Origin: JANNPJ01 sp965200525
GTDB lineage: Bacteria > Actinomycetota > Actinomycetes > Actinomycetales > Kineosporiaceae
Length of the DNA: 64,000 nt
NCBI GenBank assembly: GCA_965200525.1
Contig: OZ241368.1
Coordinates: 868,001 to 932,000 of the forward strand
Reading direction: 5' to 3'
The translations under genes were made by a program, and so were the position numbers. The notes beneath the pieces were generated by a model. It had not been told where the DNA came from, ran no database searches, and worked only from the letters and a program-made list of their open reading frames with translations. Below are positions 1-7,844 of the stretch, one piece after another (within the stretch, counting starts at the first letter, position 1; each line of letters opens with the position of its first letter).

Positions 1-270
1 CGCTTGGCCGTGATCCACGAGACCGGGCCGGCCACCGGCCGCGAGAGCCGTTGTTCAGCCCGGTTTCCCGAGGCCGACGTTCTGGTTTTCGGGCACAGCC
101 ACATCCCCTGGGACAGCACCGCCGACGGCGGCCTGCGGCTGCTCAACCCGGGCTCGCCCACCGACCGGCGCCGGCAGCCGTTCTGCACCTTCATGACGGC
201 GGTCGCGGTGGGCGGCGAACTGCGCGACGTCGTCCTGCACCGGCTGCCCCCGAGGCCGGCCCGTTCATGA
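1..270 (+). CDS. Metallophosphoesterase of the YfcE/MJ0936 type, C-terminal part
   Basis: Only the last 89 codons are in the window; the reading frame is open from base 1, so the start lies upstream. The motif GHSHIPWDS followed by LLNPGSPTDRR is the usual C-terminal signature of small calcineurin-like phosphodiesterases, in which GHSH supplies metal ligands and the LNPGS strand closes the fold. Family members hydrolyse phosphodiesters with Mn2+ or other divalent metals. The physiological substrate cannot be told. A convincing intrinsic terminator begins 41 nt after the stop, so this gene ends its transcription unit. Confidence 0.85.
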   Translation, partial: RLAVIHETGPATGRESRCSARFPEADVLVFGHSHIPWDSTADGGLRLLNPGSPTDRRRQPFCTFMTAVAVGGELRDVVLHRLPPRPARS

Positions 271-310
271 TCGACACCTGCCAGAGCGGCGTCTAATTTA
301 CGCCTGTTTG

Positions 311-340
311 AGACAGAGGTCACGATCTGTCTTTTGTTTT
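311..340 (+). terminator. Intrinsic terminator
   Basis: AGACAGA (311-317) pairs perfectly with TCTGTCT (326-332) across an 8-nt loop, and the T-rich run TTTGTTTT follows. It sits between the phosphoesterase stop (270) and the next start (403). An AT-rich tail like this is rare in this GC-rich sequence. Confidence 0.8.
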
Positions 341-402
341 CCACACGTGTTCAGATTTTAAGGATTCACCGCCGAATCCCTGATGCGCCTGTGGAGCCTG
401 CC

Positions 403-1185
403 ATGAGACAACGACGTCTTGCCCTGTCCAGCTTCTCGCTCTGTCTGTTCCTCCTCCTGGCCTTGGTGGCCCCGGCTCGGGCCGGTACCGGCCTGGACTA
501 CGTGGCCCTGGGCGACTCGTACGCCGCCGGGGTCGGGGCGCCCGGGCTGCACGGGCTCTGCCTGCGTAGCGCCCAGGGCTACCCGCAGCTGTGGGCGGGC
601 AGCCACCCGGTCACCTCGTTCACCCCGGCCACCTGCTCGGGCGCCGTGACCAGCGACGTGCGCACGTTCCAGGTGTGGGCCCTGGGCCGCGGCACCGACC
701 TGGTCACCCTGACCATCGGCGGCAACGACGTCGGTTTCGCCGACGCCATGCTGACCTGCACCCTCGGCTCGGACTCGAGCTGCCTGAAGGCGGTGGCCGA
801 CGGCCGCGACCAGGCCGTCACCAGCCTGCCCGCCACCCTGGACAGCACCTACGCCGACGTCCGCCGGCACGCCCCGAACGCGGCCGTGTACGTGCTCGGC
901 TACCCGCGCCTGTTCGACGAGACCGCGACCTGCCCCGGTGGGCTGAGCCTGGTCAAGCGGCAGGCGATCAACCAGGCCGCCGACGTCCTGGCCGGGGTGC
1001 TGGCCGCCCGGGCCGCGGCCGCCGGCTTCACCTTCGTCGATGTGCGGACGGCGTTCGCCGGGCACGGGCTCTGCGGCCCGGCCCCGTGGATCAATCCGTT
1101 CGCGCTGAGCGTGAGCTCCTACCACCCGACCGCCGCCGGGTACCACGACGGCTACCTGCCCGCGCTCGACGCCGTCACCGGCTGA
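403..1185 (+). CDS. Secreted SGNH/GDSL esterase-lipase
   Basis: The product of about 260 aa starts at ATG 403, with GTGGAG just upstream. A Sec signal peptide follows: the basic MRQRR segment, a leucine-rich core and ALA/ARA-type cleavage near residue 27. The mature protein has the SGNH blocks: nucleophile in GDSYAAG (Ser39), GGND at about residue 106, and the catalytic His in SYHPTAAGY (His241). This is the streptomycete-like secreted lipase branch, which hydrolyses ester bonds outside the cell. All triad residues are present, unlike the SGNH domain of the large fusion protein at 7845-10379. An in-frame TTG at 334 would add 23 residues in front of the signal peptide and is unlikely. Confidence 0.88.
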   Translation: MRQRRLALSSFSLCLFLLLALVAPARAGTGLDYVALGDSYAAGVGAPGLHGLCLRSAQGYPQLWAGSHPVTSFTPATCSGAVTSDVRTFQVWALGRGTDLVTLTIGGNDVGFADAMLTCTLGSDSSCLKAVADGRDQAVTSLPATLDSTYADVRRHAPNAAVYVLGYPRLFDETATCPGGLSLVKRQAINQAADVLAGVLAARAAAAGFTFVDVRTAFAGHGLCGPAPWINPFALSVSSYHPTAAGYHDGYLPALDAVTG

Positions 1186-1246
1186 CCGCACCCGGGCCGG
1201 GCGCCGGCGTTGATCCGGCACCCGGCCCGGGCCGATAGTAGGAACC

Positions 1247-1690
1247 ATGCCTGCGCTGCCGACGGACGAGGCCGCCGTCCTCGACCTGCTGAACCGGTTC
1301 TTCGCCGCGGTGTCGTTCCCCGAGGGCGGCACCCCGGCCTACGAGGACCTCACCGATCTGTTCAGCGAGCCGGGCCGGCTGATCCGGACCAGCACGCCGA
1401 TCCCGGAGAACCTGCCGGTGGCCGACTTCGTCGCCGAGCGCCGCCGGGTGCTGGCCGCCGGCGAACTGACCGCGTTCCACGAGGCCGAGATCGGCGGCCG
1501 GACCGACGTCTTCGGCGCGGTGGCCCACCGCCTCAGCACGTACACCAAGAGCGGGATCGGCCCGGCCGGGGCGTTCGCGGGCCGGGGCGTGATCTCCAGC
1601 CAGTTCGTGCGCGAACCCGGCGGCTGGCGGATCAGTTCGATGGCCTGGGACGACGAGCGGCCCGGCCAGATCATCCCGTCAGCCCTCTGA
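1247..1690 (+). CDS. NTF2-like (SnoaL/DUF4440-type) protein
   Basis: This 147-aa protein looks like a single NTF2-like cone. It has an N-terminal helix pair with AVLDLLNRFFAAV, a middle strand region and a C-terminal FVREPGGWRISSMAWDDE strand, which is the usual ending of SnoaL-like polyketide cyclase or DUF4440 proteins. No signal peptide is present. Such folds act as small ligand-binding or isomerase domains, and nothing here identifies the substrate. The last 12 nt overlap the 3' end of the convergent sigma-factor gene. Assignment to the fold is moderately safe; function is unknown. Confidence 0.6.
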   Translation: MPALPTDEAAVLDLLNRFFAAVSFPEGGTPAYEDLTDLFSEPGRLIRTSTPIPENLPVADFVAERRRVLAAGELTAFHEAEIGGRTDVFGAVAHRLSTYTKSGIGPAGAFAGRGVISSQFVREPGGWRISSMAWDDERPGQIIPSAL

Positions 1691-2959
1691 GTGCGGCAAC
1701 GAGTCGGCCCGCTCCTGGAACAGCACCCGTTCCTGCTCGTTGCGGGTCAGTTCGGCCGCGCGCCGGAACTGCTCCCGGGCCGGCTTCAGCCGCCCCAGCC
1801 GGGCCAGCAGATCGCCGCGAACCGCGGCCAGCTGGGGGTATCCGGCCAGCTCGGGAACGGCGGCCAGCGACTCCAGCAGATCCAGGCCGGCCTGCGGGCC
1901 GGCCGAGAAGCCGACCGCCACCGCTCGGTTCAGCTGCACCACGGGAGACGGCCACAGCTGGGCCAGGGCCTCGTACAGCGTCGTGATCCGGGACCAGTCG
2001 GTGTCCTGCACCTGCGCGGCCCGGGCATGCTCGGCCGCGATCGCCGCCTGCAGGGTGTAGGGCCCGACCGGCAGACCGAGCCTCTCGGCCTGCTCCAGGG
2101 CGGCCAGACCCCGCCGGATCAGCAACTGGTCCCAGGCCCGCCGATCCTGATCGGCCAGCAGCACGGGGCCTCCGGCCGGGGAGATCCGGGCCCGGAGCCG
2201 CGAGGCCTGCAGCTCCATCAGCGCCACCAGTCCGTGAACCTCCGGCTCCCCCGGAACCAGGCCGGCCAGCAGCCGGCCCAGCCGCATCGCCTCCTCACAC
2301 AGTTCCGGGCGCATCCAGTTCGACCCCGAGGTGGCCGAATACCCCTCGTTGAAGATCAGATAGATCACCTCCAGGACCGAGCCGAGCCGGGCCTGAAGCT
2401 CCGTCGGGCCGGGCCGGTCGAAGGCCACGCCCCGGTCGGCCAGAGTCCGCTTGGCCCGCACGATCCGCTGCGCGGCGGTTGCCTCGGGCAGCAGGAAGGC
2501 CCGGGCGATCTCGCCGGTGGACAGGCCGCCGAGGCAGCGCAGGGTCAGGGCCACCCGGGCCTGAAGGCTCAGCACCGGGTGGCAGGCGGTGAACACCAGG
2601 CGCAGCAGGTCGTCGCCGATCGGATCGGCCAGCTCGGCGTCGACCTCGACGAACGGGTCGTAGTCGGTGGTCAGCTCCGGTCCGAGCAGTGCCAGCTTCT
2701 GCTGGTGGGTCACCCGCCGGCGGTGGACGTCGATCGCCCGGTTCTTGGCGGTGGTCATCAGCCAGCCCGCCGGGTTCGGTGGCGTTCCGGTCCGGGGCCA
2801 CGTCTCCAGGGCCGCCACCAGCGCGTCCTGGGCCAGCTCCTCGGCCAGCGGCAGATCCTGGGTCAGTCGGGCCAGACCGGCGATCAGCCGGGCCGACTCG
2901 ATCCGCCACACGGCCTCCACCGCGCGCCGGGTGACCTCGTCGGGCAGCGCGCTCGTCAC
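1679..2959 (-). CDS. ECF42-type RNA polymerase sigma factor with long C-terminal domain
   Basis: Region sigma-2 is clear (AVEAVWRIESARLIAGLARL, then AEELAQDALVAALETWP), followed by sigma-4 (LTLRCLGGLSTGEIARAFL). A helical C-terminal extension of over 200 residues contains YLIFNEGYSA and TPR-like repeats ending in ERADSL. This is the layout of the ECF42 group, where the extension replaces an anti-sigma factor in controlling activity. The gene lies downstream of a DGPF/YCII gene, the hallmark partner of this group. The start is uncertain: GTG 2959 fits the family N-terminus, but GTG 3007 is also possible. The product is about 426 aa from GTG 2959. Confidence 0.87.
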   Translation of the reverse strand: MTSALPDEVTRRAVEAVWRIESARLIAGLARLTQDLPLAEELAQDALVAALETWPRTGTPPNPAGWLMTTAKNRAIDVHRRRVTHQQKLALLGPELTTDYDPFVEVDAELADPIGDDLLRLVFTACHPVLSLQARVALTLRCLGGLSTGEIARAFLLPEATAAQRIVRAKRTLADRGVAFDRPGPTELQARLGSVLEVIYLIFNEGYSATSGSNWMRPELCEEAMRLGRLLAGLVPGEPEVHGLVALMELQASRLRARISPAGGPVLLADQDRRAWDQLLIRRGLAALEQAERLGLPVGPYTLQAAIAAEHARAAQVQDTDWSRITTLYEALAQLWPSPVVQLNRAVAVGFSAGPQAGLDLLESLAAVPELAGYPQLAAVRGDLLARLGRLKPAREQFRRAAELTRNEQERVLFQERADSLPHSEG

Positions 2960-3028
2960 TCCCCGATGAAACCATGCGGCGGTCCCGGCCGGGCCGGCCA
3001 GGACCACCGCGGGGTGTGCCGGGCGAGG

Positions 3029-3397
3029 TCAGGCCGGCGGCGCGAAGTCCTCCGGACCCATCACCTGGAGGACGTCGGCCTGCCCCTCCCAGCCCGGCCA
3101 CTGCTGGTGCAGGGCGAGGAAGCGGGACGTCCATTCGACCGCCTCCTCCCGGGAATGCACCTGGTAGAGGGCGTAACTGATGAACTCCTTGGCCTCGGCG
3201 AAGGGCCCGTCCATGACGCTCAGCTCGCCCGCCTTCAGCTCCAGCCGAGCGCCGGCGGCACTCGGCAGCAACCCGGCGGTGTCGAGCAGGGCCCCGGCCG
3301 CGGTGGCCTCGGCGCCCAGCTTCATGATCCCCTCCATCAGCTCGCCGGGCGGGGGGCCGGGCACCGTCGTGGCCTTGAGCAGGATCAGGTAGCGCAT
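3029..3397 (-). CDS. DGPF (YCII-related) domain protein, partner of ECF42 sigma
   Basis: This 122-aa protein begins MRYLILLKA and contains the defining DGPF motif (SVMDGPFAEAKEF) and the dimeric alpha/beta-barrel pattern of YCII-related proteins. AAGGAG lies just upstream of ATG 3397, so longer in-frame starts are unlikely. In actinobacteria, DGPF genes are linked to ECF42 sigma factors and belong to the sigma factor's own regulon. Here the gene directly precedes the sigma gene with a 69-nt gap, consistent with one transcription unit. Biochemical activity is not established for the family. Confidence 0.85.
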   Translation of the reverse strand: MRYLILLKATTVPGPPPGELMEGIMKLGAEATAAGALLDTAGLLPSAAGARLELKAGELSVMDGPFAEAKEFISYALYQVHSREEAVEWTSRFLALHQQWPGWEGQADVLQVMGPEDFAPPA

Positions 3398-3506
3398 GAT
3401 CGGATCTCCTTCGGGTCGGTTGCCGCTCGACGTCCCGTGGTCTCGCGACGTCACACAACCTCCACGAGTGGCCCTCGACGGAATCGACATCGCCGTCGAA
3501 GAATAT

Positions 3507-5333
3507 TCAGACCCGGTTGCGGCCGGGCCGGGATCGGGACCGGACTGCCGGTTCGGGCCGGGGCCGGGGCACGTCACCCGCAGCCAGTTCCCGGTCCAGG
3601 TAGGCATCGGCCGCGGCCACGCCGAGCGGGCGGGAGTAGAGGAAACCCTGCCCGAAGGTGCAGCCGACCTGGCTGACGGCGTTGTGGTCGCGCTCGGTCT
3701 CGATCCCCTCGGCCACCGTGTCCAGGCCCAGTGCCTCGGCGATCGCGACCACCGCCCGGAGCAACCGGGTGGACCGTTCCGGAGCCTCGTCCAGCTCGCT
3801 GAGGAAGGCCCGGTCGATCTTCAGCGTGGTGGCCGGCACGGCGTGCAGCCGGGCCAGGGTCGACTCCGACGAGCCGAAGTCGTCGATCGCCAGCGGCAGG
3901 CCGAGTGCTCGCAGCCGGCGCAGTTGCTCGGCGCTGCGCAGGTGCGAGGTGAAGGCCGACTCGGTCAGTTCCAGCTGCAGGCTGTGCGGGGGCAGGTCGT
4001 GGGCGGCCAGCACCGCCCGCACCTTGTCGGTCAGGTCGGGGTCGTCGAGCTGGCGGGGCGAGAGGTTCACCGACATCACCAGGTCGACGCCCGGGTAGCG
4101 GTGCCGCCAGAGGCTGTGCTGACGGGCACTGGCCTGCAGCACGAACAGGCCCAGCTCGGCGATCAGCCCGGCCTCCTCGGCCAGGCTGATGAAGATGTCG
4201 GGCGAGACCGCGCCCAGCACCGGGTCGGTCCACCGGGCCAGCGCCTCGAAACCGTGCACGGCGCCGGTGGCCAGCTCGACGATCGGCTGGTAGGCCACGG
4301 TGATCGCGCCGTCGGTCACCGCCTGGCTGAGCCGGTCGCGCAGCTCGAACCGGTGCAGCAGCGACTCGTGCAGCTCGGCGTCGAAGAACACGGCCCGGGC
4401 CCGGCCGGCCCGCTTGGCCGCATAGAGCGCGACGTCGGCGTTACGGGCCAGGGTCTCCGGATCTCCGTGCGGCACCGCACCGACGCTGACGCTCACGCTG
4501 ACCCCGGTGCCGTTGAACCGGACCGGCTCGCGCATCGCCTCGACGATCCCCTGCGCCAACGCCACCCCGCGCTCGGACGAGTCCGGGCCCCCGACCAGGA
4601 CGGCGAACTCGTCCCCGCCCAGCCGGGCCACCGTGTCCTGCTCGCCCACCAGAGCCTGCAGCCGGTCGGCGACCTCGCACAGCACAGCGTCGCCGGCCGG
4701 ATGGCCGAAGGTGTCGTTGACCTCCTTGAACGCGTCCACATCGACGATCACCAAGCAGGTGGCCGGGTGCTCGCGCAGGCTCTCGGTGAACCGGCGGCGA
4801 TTTCCGACGCCGGTCAGCGGGTCGTGCAGGGCCTGATGTCGGCGCTCGGATTCGAGCCGGCGCAACCGCTCGGCCAGGCGCCGGGCGTCGTTCAACGCGG
4901 TCAGCTGCCCCTGGGAGACGAACATGAAGTCCGGCGTCGGGTCGTGGGCGGCGAAATCGCTGAGGATCAGACCGGTCCGGTCCAGGTCGTCCAGGCCGTC
5001 GAGCCAGGGCGTGGCCAGCAGCAGCAGCCCGCCCGGCTCCTCGAGCACCTGGCAGCGCAGCCGGACCCGGGTCGCGGTCGCCTGCAGCACCACCGCCTGC
5101 CCGGATTCGGCCCGCAACTGCTCGCGGACCACCTCCCGGCCGGTCGGAAAGCCTCGGACCTGGGCCGACAGCGATTCACCGATCGCCACGGTCGGGCACA
5201 GGCGCGGCAGCGAGCGGCCGAACCCGGTCACCACGAGGTCGTCGTCCACCCGCAGATGGAACGGGAAGGCGGCGTCCAGCAGTTCGGACCGGCCACCCGA
5301 ACGAGCGACGGGCCGACGGGGGCGTTCAGCCAC
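3507..5333 (-). CDS. HNOBA-GGDEF-EAL bifunctional c-di-GMP enzyme
   Basis: This 608-aa cytosolic protein makes or breaks the second messenger c-di-GMP. Residues about 10-160 match the H-NOX-associated (HNOBA) domain, with FPFHLRVDDDL and the linker LSDFAAHDP...FMFVSQGQL. A GGDEF domain follows (LHDPLTGVGNRRRF, signature LGGDEF), then an EAL domain (FEALARW, VNLSPRQL, LELTES, IDDFG, KIDRAF, VAEGIE). Both active sites look intact. The RxxD inhibitory site reads GEQD, so product inhibition of the cyclase is probably absent. The GTG start at 5333 overlaps the H-NOX stop by 8 nt, so the two are translationally coupled. HNOBA is the known docking domain for H-NOX, so nitric oxide probably sets the balance of synthesis and breakdown. 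Confidence 0.93.
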   Translation of the reverse strand: MAERPRRPVARSGGRSELLDAAFPFHLRVDDDLVVTGFGRSLPRLCPTVAIGESLSAQVRGFPTGREVVREQLRAESGQAVVLQATATRVRLRCQVLEEPGGLLLLATPWLDGLDDLDRTGLILSDFAAHDPTPDFMFVSQGQLTALNDARRLAERLRRLESERRHQALHDPLTGVGNRRRFTESLREHPATCLVIVDVDAFKEVNDTFGHPAGDAVLCEVADRLQALVGEQDTVARLGGDEFAVLVGGPDSSERGVALAQGIVEAMREPVRFNGTGVSVSVSVGAVPHGDPETLARNADVALYAAKRAGRARAVFFDAELHESLLHRFELRDRLSQAVTDGAITVAYQPIVELATGAVHGFEALARWTDPVLGAVSPDIFISLAEEAGLIAELGLFVLQASARQHSLWRHRYPGVDLVMSVNLSPRQLDDPDLTDKVRAVLAAHDLPPHSLQLELTESAFTSHLRSAEQLRRLRALGLPLAIDDFGSSESTLARLHAVPATTLKIDRAFLSELDEAPERSTRLLRAVVAIAEALGLDTVAEGIETERDHNAVSQVGCTFGQGFLYSRPLGVAAADAYLDRELAAGDVPRPRPEPAVRSRSRPGRNRV

Positions 5334-5907
5334 CGGCCGGGACCGGCGACGAGACCTTCACGGCGAAAACATCGTGATCGGCTCCGTCCTCGATCCGGGC
5401 CCGTCGCTCGACCTCGACCTGCTGGTCGAAGAGGGCCCCGACGCCGCGCAGCAGCCCGGTCACCATCGGGGCCAGCCCTGAACGGCTGGAGTGGTAGTGC
5501 ACCAGGAACCCCTCGGTCCCGTCCGGGCGCGCGCCGTCCTGCTCGATCCGGAACGACGGCGGCCGCAACTGCGGCATGGTCAGCGCCACCCGGGCGTGCA
5601 TCGCGTCGAGGTTGCGCAGGAAGCTCGCGACGTCCGAGCCGTAGGCCTTCATCAGGTGGCCGTAGCCCTCCCGGCCGGTGTAGCGCACCCAGTGCTCGCC
5701 GAAGCTCTCCAGGATCGCCTCGGCCGGCTGGCCCAGCACTGCGCTGGCCGCGTCGACCAGGGCGAATGTGACCTCGTCGGTGTAGCTGTCGAGGCTGACA
5801 AAAGTGACGACATCGACGTCGGCCCGGCGTACGATCTCCAGCCAGGTCTCCTCACCCGCCAGGCTGACCACCAGATCTTCGATCGCCTTGTTCACCAGCC
5901 CGTACAT
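5326..5907 (-). CDS. H-NOX heme nitric-oxide/oxygen sensor
   Basis: This stand-alone H-NOX domain of 193 aa starts MYGLVNKAIEDLV at ATG 5907, with GGAGG at a good distance. Diagnostic residues are present: GEETWLEI near the N-terminus, the proximal heme-ligand histidine in LDAMHARV followed by MPQLRPPSF, and the YxSxR propionate clamp in YHSSRSG. H-NOX proteins bind heme b and sense NO at very low concentration. The partner enzyme is the overlapping HNOBA-GGDEF-EAL gene. There is no obvious distal-pocket signature by which to say whether O2 is also bound. A TPR-GGDEF gene starts divergently 267 nt away. Confidence 0.95.
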   Translation of the reverse strand: MYGLVNKAIEDLVVSLAGEETWLEIVRRADVDVVTFVSLDSYTDEVTFALVDAASAVLGQPAEAILESFGEHWVRYTGREGYGHLMKAYGSDVASFLRNLDAMHARVALTMPQLRPPSFRIEQDGARPDGTEGFLVHYHSSRSGLAPMVTGLLRGVGALFDQQVEVERRARIEDGADHDVFAVKVSSPVPAGG

Positions 5908-6173
5908 CTGTCCTCCGGTGCGGCCCGCTGTCTGGAACCGGCACCGCGACGGCGACCCGGCCGGGCCGCCCACGACCGGGGTCTGCGGGCTCCATCGACG
6001 GACCGGAGCGGTTACTTGATCATCGAACAGTCGCCGGCCGGTGAACCACAGGTCGGCCGGCATCCGTGAATCAGACATATCGAACGACGACGGCGGCCTC
6101 AGATGGGCCCGAAGATCACCTCAGGCGCACCAGGCCCGATGCCGATAACCACGTCGTGCCGCAGGAGCCGGGG

Positions 6174-7799
6174 ATGCCCCAGGAGCAGATCGACGCCGCG
6201 CGGCAGGCGATCCTGGGCGCGCTGGCCGACCTGCGCGACGGCCGGGTGCAGACCGCCGAGCAGCTCCAGGTCGCCCTCGACCTGCTGGAGCTGGCGCCCT
6301 ACCGCGATTCTCTGGTGGCCGCCGAACCGGCCCGGATCGCCGAGGACCTGGCCGCCTCGATCGGCGACGAGCAGCAGCGGGCCCAGATCCAGCTGATCAA
6401 GGCCGACCTGCTGGCCCGGGAGGGCAGGGCGGCCGAGTCGGGCCAGCTGCTGTTCGCCACCAGCGCCTGGGCCGAGACCAACGGCAGCGCCCACGTCCGG
6501 GCCCGCAGCCATTACCTGATGTCGACCTTCTACCGGCTGGTCGGCGACCTGCCCAGCGCCCTGGAGCATGCGCTGCTCGCGCTGGAGTCGACCCCGGCCG
6601 ACGTCCTGCCCGAACTGCGGGCCGAGCACATGCTGATCGTCGCGCTGGCCTTCGACGAGTCGGGCAACGCCGAGGAGGCCGCCCGGCGCTACGAGGAGGT
6701 GGTCGAGGTCGGGATCCGGATCGGCCACCCGCGGCTGTGCATCAACGGGCTGAACAACATGGCTTTCGTCTGCTGCGAGGAGGGCCGCCCGGAGGAGGGC
6801 GCCGTGCTGGTGGCCCGGATGACCACGCTCGCGGCCCAGCACGGGCTGATCCTCGCCGCCCAGCACCTGGACACCGCGGCCAAGGTCGAACTGATGCTCG
6901 GCTCGCCCGAGGCCGCCCTGCGCATCCTGGACGAGGTGCTGTCCCCGACCGTCGACCGGCCCGCGTCCGGGCCCGATCCGCTGGCCCAGTGCCTGCTCAC
7001 CCGGGCCGAGGCCGAACGGGTCCTGGGCCGGTTCGACGCCGCCCAGCAGACCCTCGACCGGCTGGACGGGTTCTGCGCGGAGATGCAGCTGCGCAGCATG
7101 CAGGTGCTGGTCCGGCTCGAGCAGGCTCAGCTGTACGCGGCCCAGGAGCGCTACCAAGAGGCCTACCAGGAGCACCGGGCCTTCCACGCCGCCAGCGAGG
7201 CCCTGCGCTCGGCCGAGCGGGAGGCCCGGGCCCGCATCCTCCAGGTGGCCCTGGGCGCTCAGGAGGCCCGGCGGGACAGTGAGCACTTCCGCGAACTGGC
7301 CCTGCGTGATCCGCTGACCGGCCTGAACAACCGGCGGTTCATCAACGACCACCTGGCCGAACTGCTGGAGCGCTGCGCCCGGCTCGGCGACGTGCTGTCG
7401 GTGGCCATGCTCGACCTGGATCACTTCAAGCGGATCAACGACACGCTCTCGCACGACGCCGGCGACGCCGTCCTGGTCGAGTTCGCCGCCCTGATCAGCG
7501 CCGCGGCCCCGGCCCCGGCGGTGGCGGCCCGGCTCGGCGGCGAGGAGTTCCTGGTGATCCTGCCGCACACCGGCGATGCCGAGGCACGGGCCTGGACCCA
7601 GGACATGCTGCTGACCATCCGCTCGCACGACTGGTCGTCGATGACCGGCCTGCTGCCGGTGACGGCCAGTGCCGGGCTCAGCACCGCCCGCGGCGCCGGC
7701 TGGAGCCGGGAGCGGCTGCTGCGGGTGGCCGACGAGAACCTGTACGCGGCCAAGCACGCCGGCCGGGACCGGATGGTCGGCCCGGCCAGTGCCGCCTGA
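6174..7799 (+). CDS. TPR-repeat diguanylate cyclase (GGDEF)
   Basis: The start ATG 6174 has AGGAG 7 nt upstream; an upstream in-frame GTG at 6066 lacks one. The 541-aa product has about 370 residues of helical TPR-like repeats (for example FDESGNAEEAARRYEEVV and LGRFDAAQQTLDRL), a coiled linker, and a C-terminal GGDEF domain with DPLTGLNNRRFI and the active signature GGEEF. No transmembrane segment is visible. The repeats probably sense a protein or peptide partner that switches cyclase activity. No RxxD inhibitory site precedes GGEEF. It is transcribed divergently from the H-NOX pair, so both may feed one c-di-GMP pool. Confidence 0.9.
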   Translation: MPQEQIDAARQAILGALADLRDGRVQTAEQLQVALDLLELAPYRDSLVAAEPARIAEDLAASIGDEQQRAQIQLIKADLLAREGRAAESGQLLFATSAWAETNGSAHVRARSHYLMSTFYRLVGDLPSALEHALLALESTPADVLPELRAEHMLIVALAFDESGNAEEAARRYEEVVEVGIRIGHPRLCINGLNNMAFVCCEEGRPEEGAVLVARMTTLAAQHGLILAAQHLDTAAKVELMLGSPEAALRILDEVLSPTVDRPASGPDPLAQCLLTRAEAERVLGRFDAAQQTLDRLDGFCAEMQLRSMQVLVRLEQAQLYAAQERYQEAYQEHRAFHAASEALRSAEREARARILQVALGAQEARRDSEHFRELALRDPLTGLNNRRFINDHLAELLERCARLGDVLSVAMLDLDHFKRINDTLSHDAGDAVLVEFAALISAAAPAPAVAARLGGEEFLVILPHTGDAEARAWTQDMLLTIRSHDWSSMTGLLPVTASAGLSTARGAGWSRERLLRVADENLYAAKHAGRDRMVGPASAA

Positions 7800-7844
7800 C
7801 CGGATCGGTCAGCCCGACTCAGCCCGACTCGGCCCCGGCCTGGA

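Noticed and set aside
3396..5771. Long open frame on the + strand antisense to the GGDEF-EAL gene
   Set aside because: It reads as a Gln/Gly/Arg/Val-rich sequence with no domain. The minus-strand protein has complete motifs. High GC leaves antisense frames open by chance.
6099..7757. Long minus-strand open frame over the TPR-GGDEF gene
   Set aside because: Low-complexity composition and no start signal; the + strand carries a complete diguanylate cyclase.
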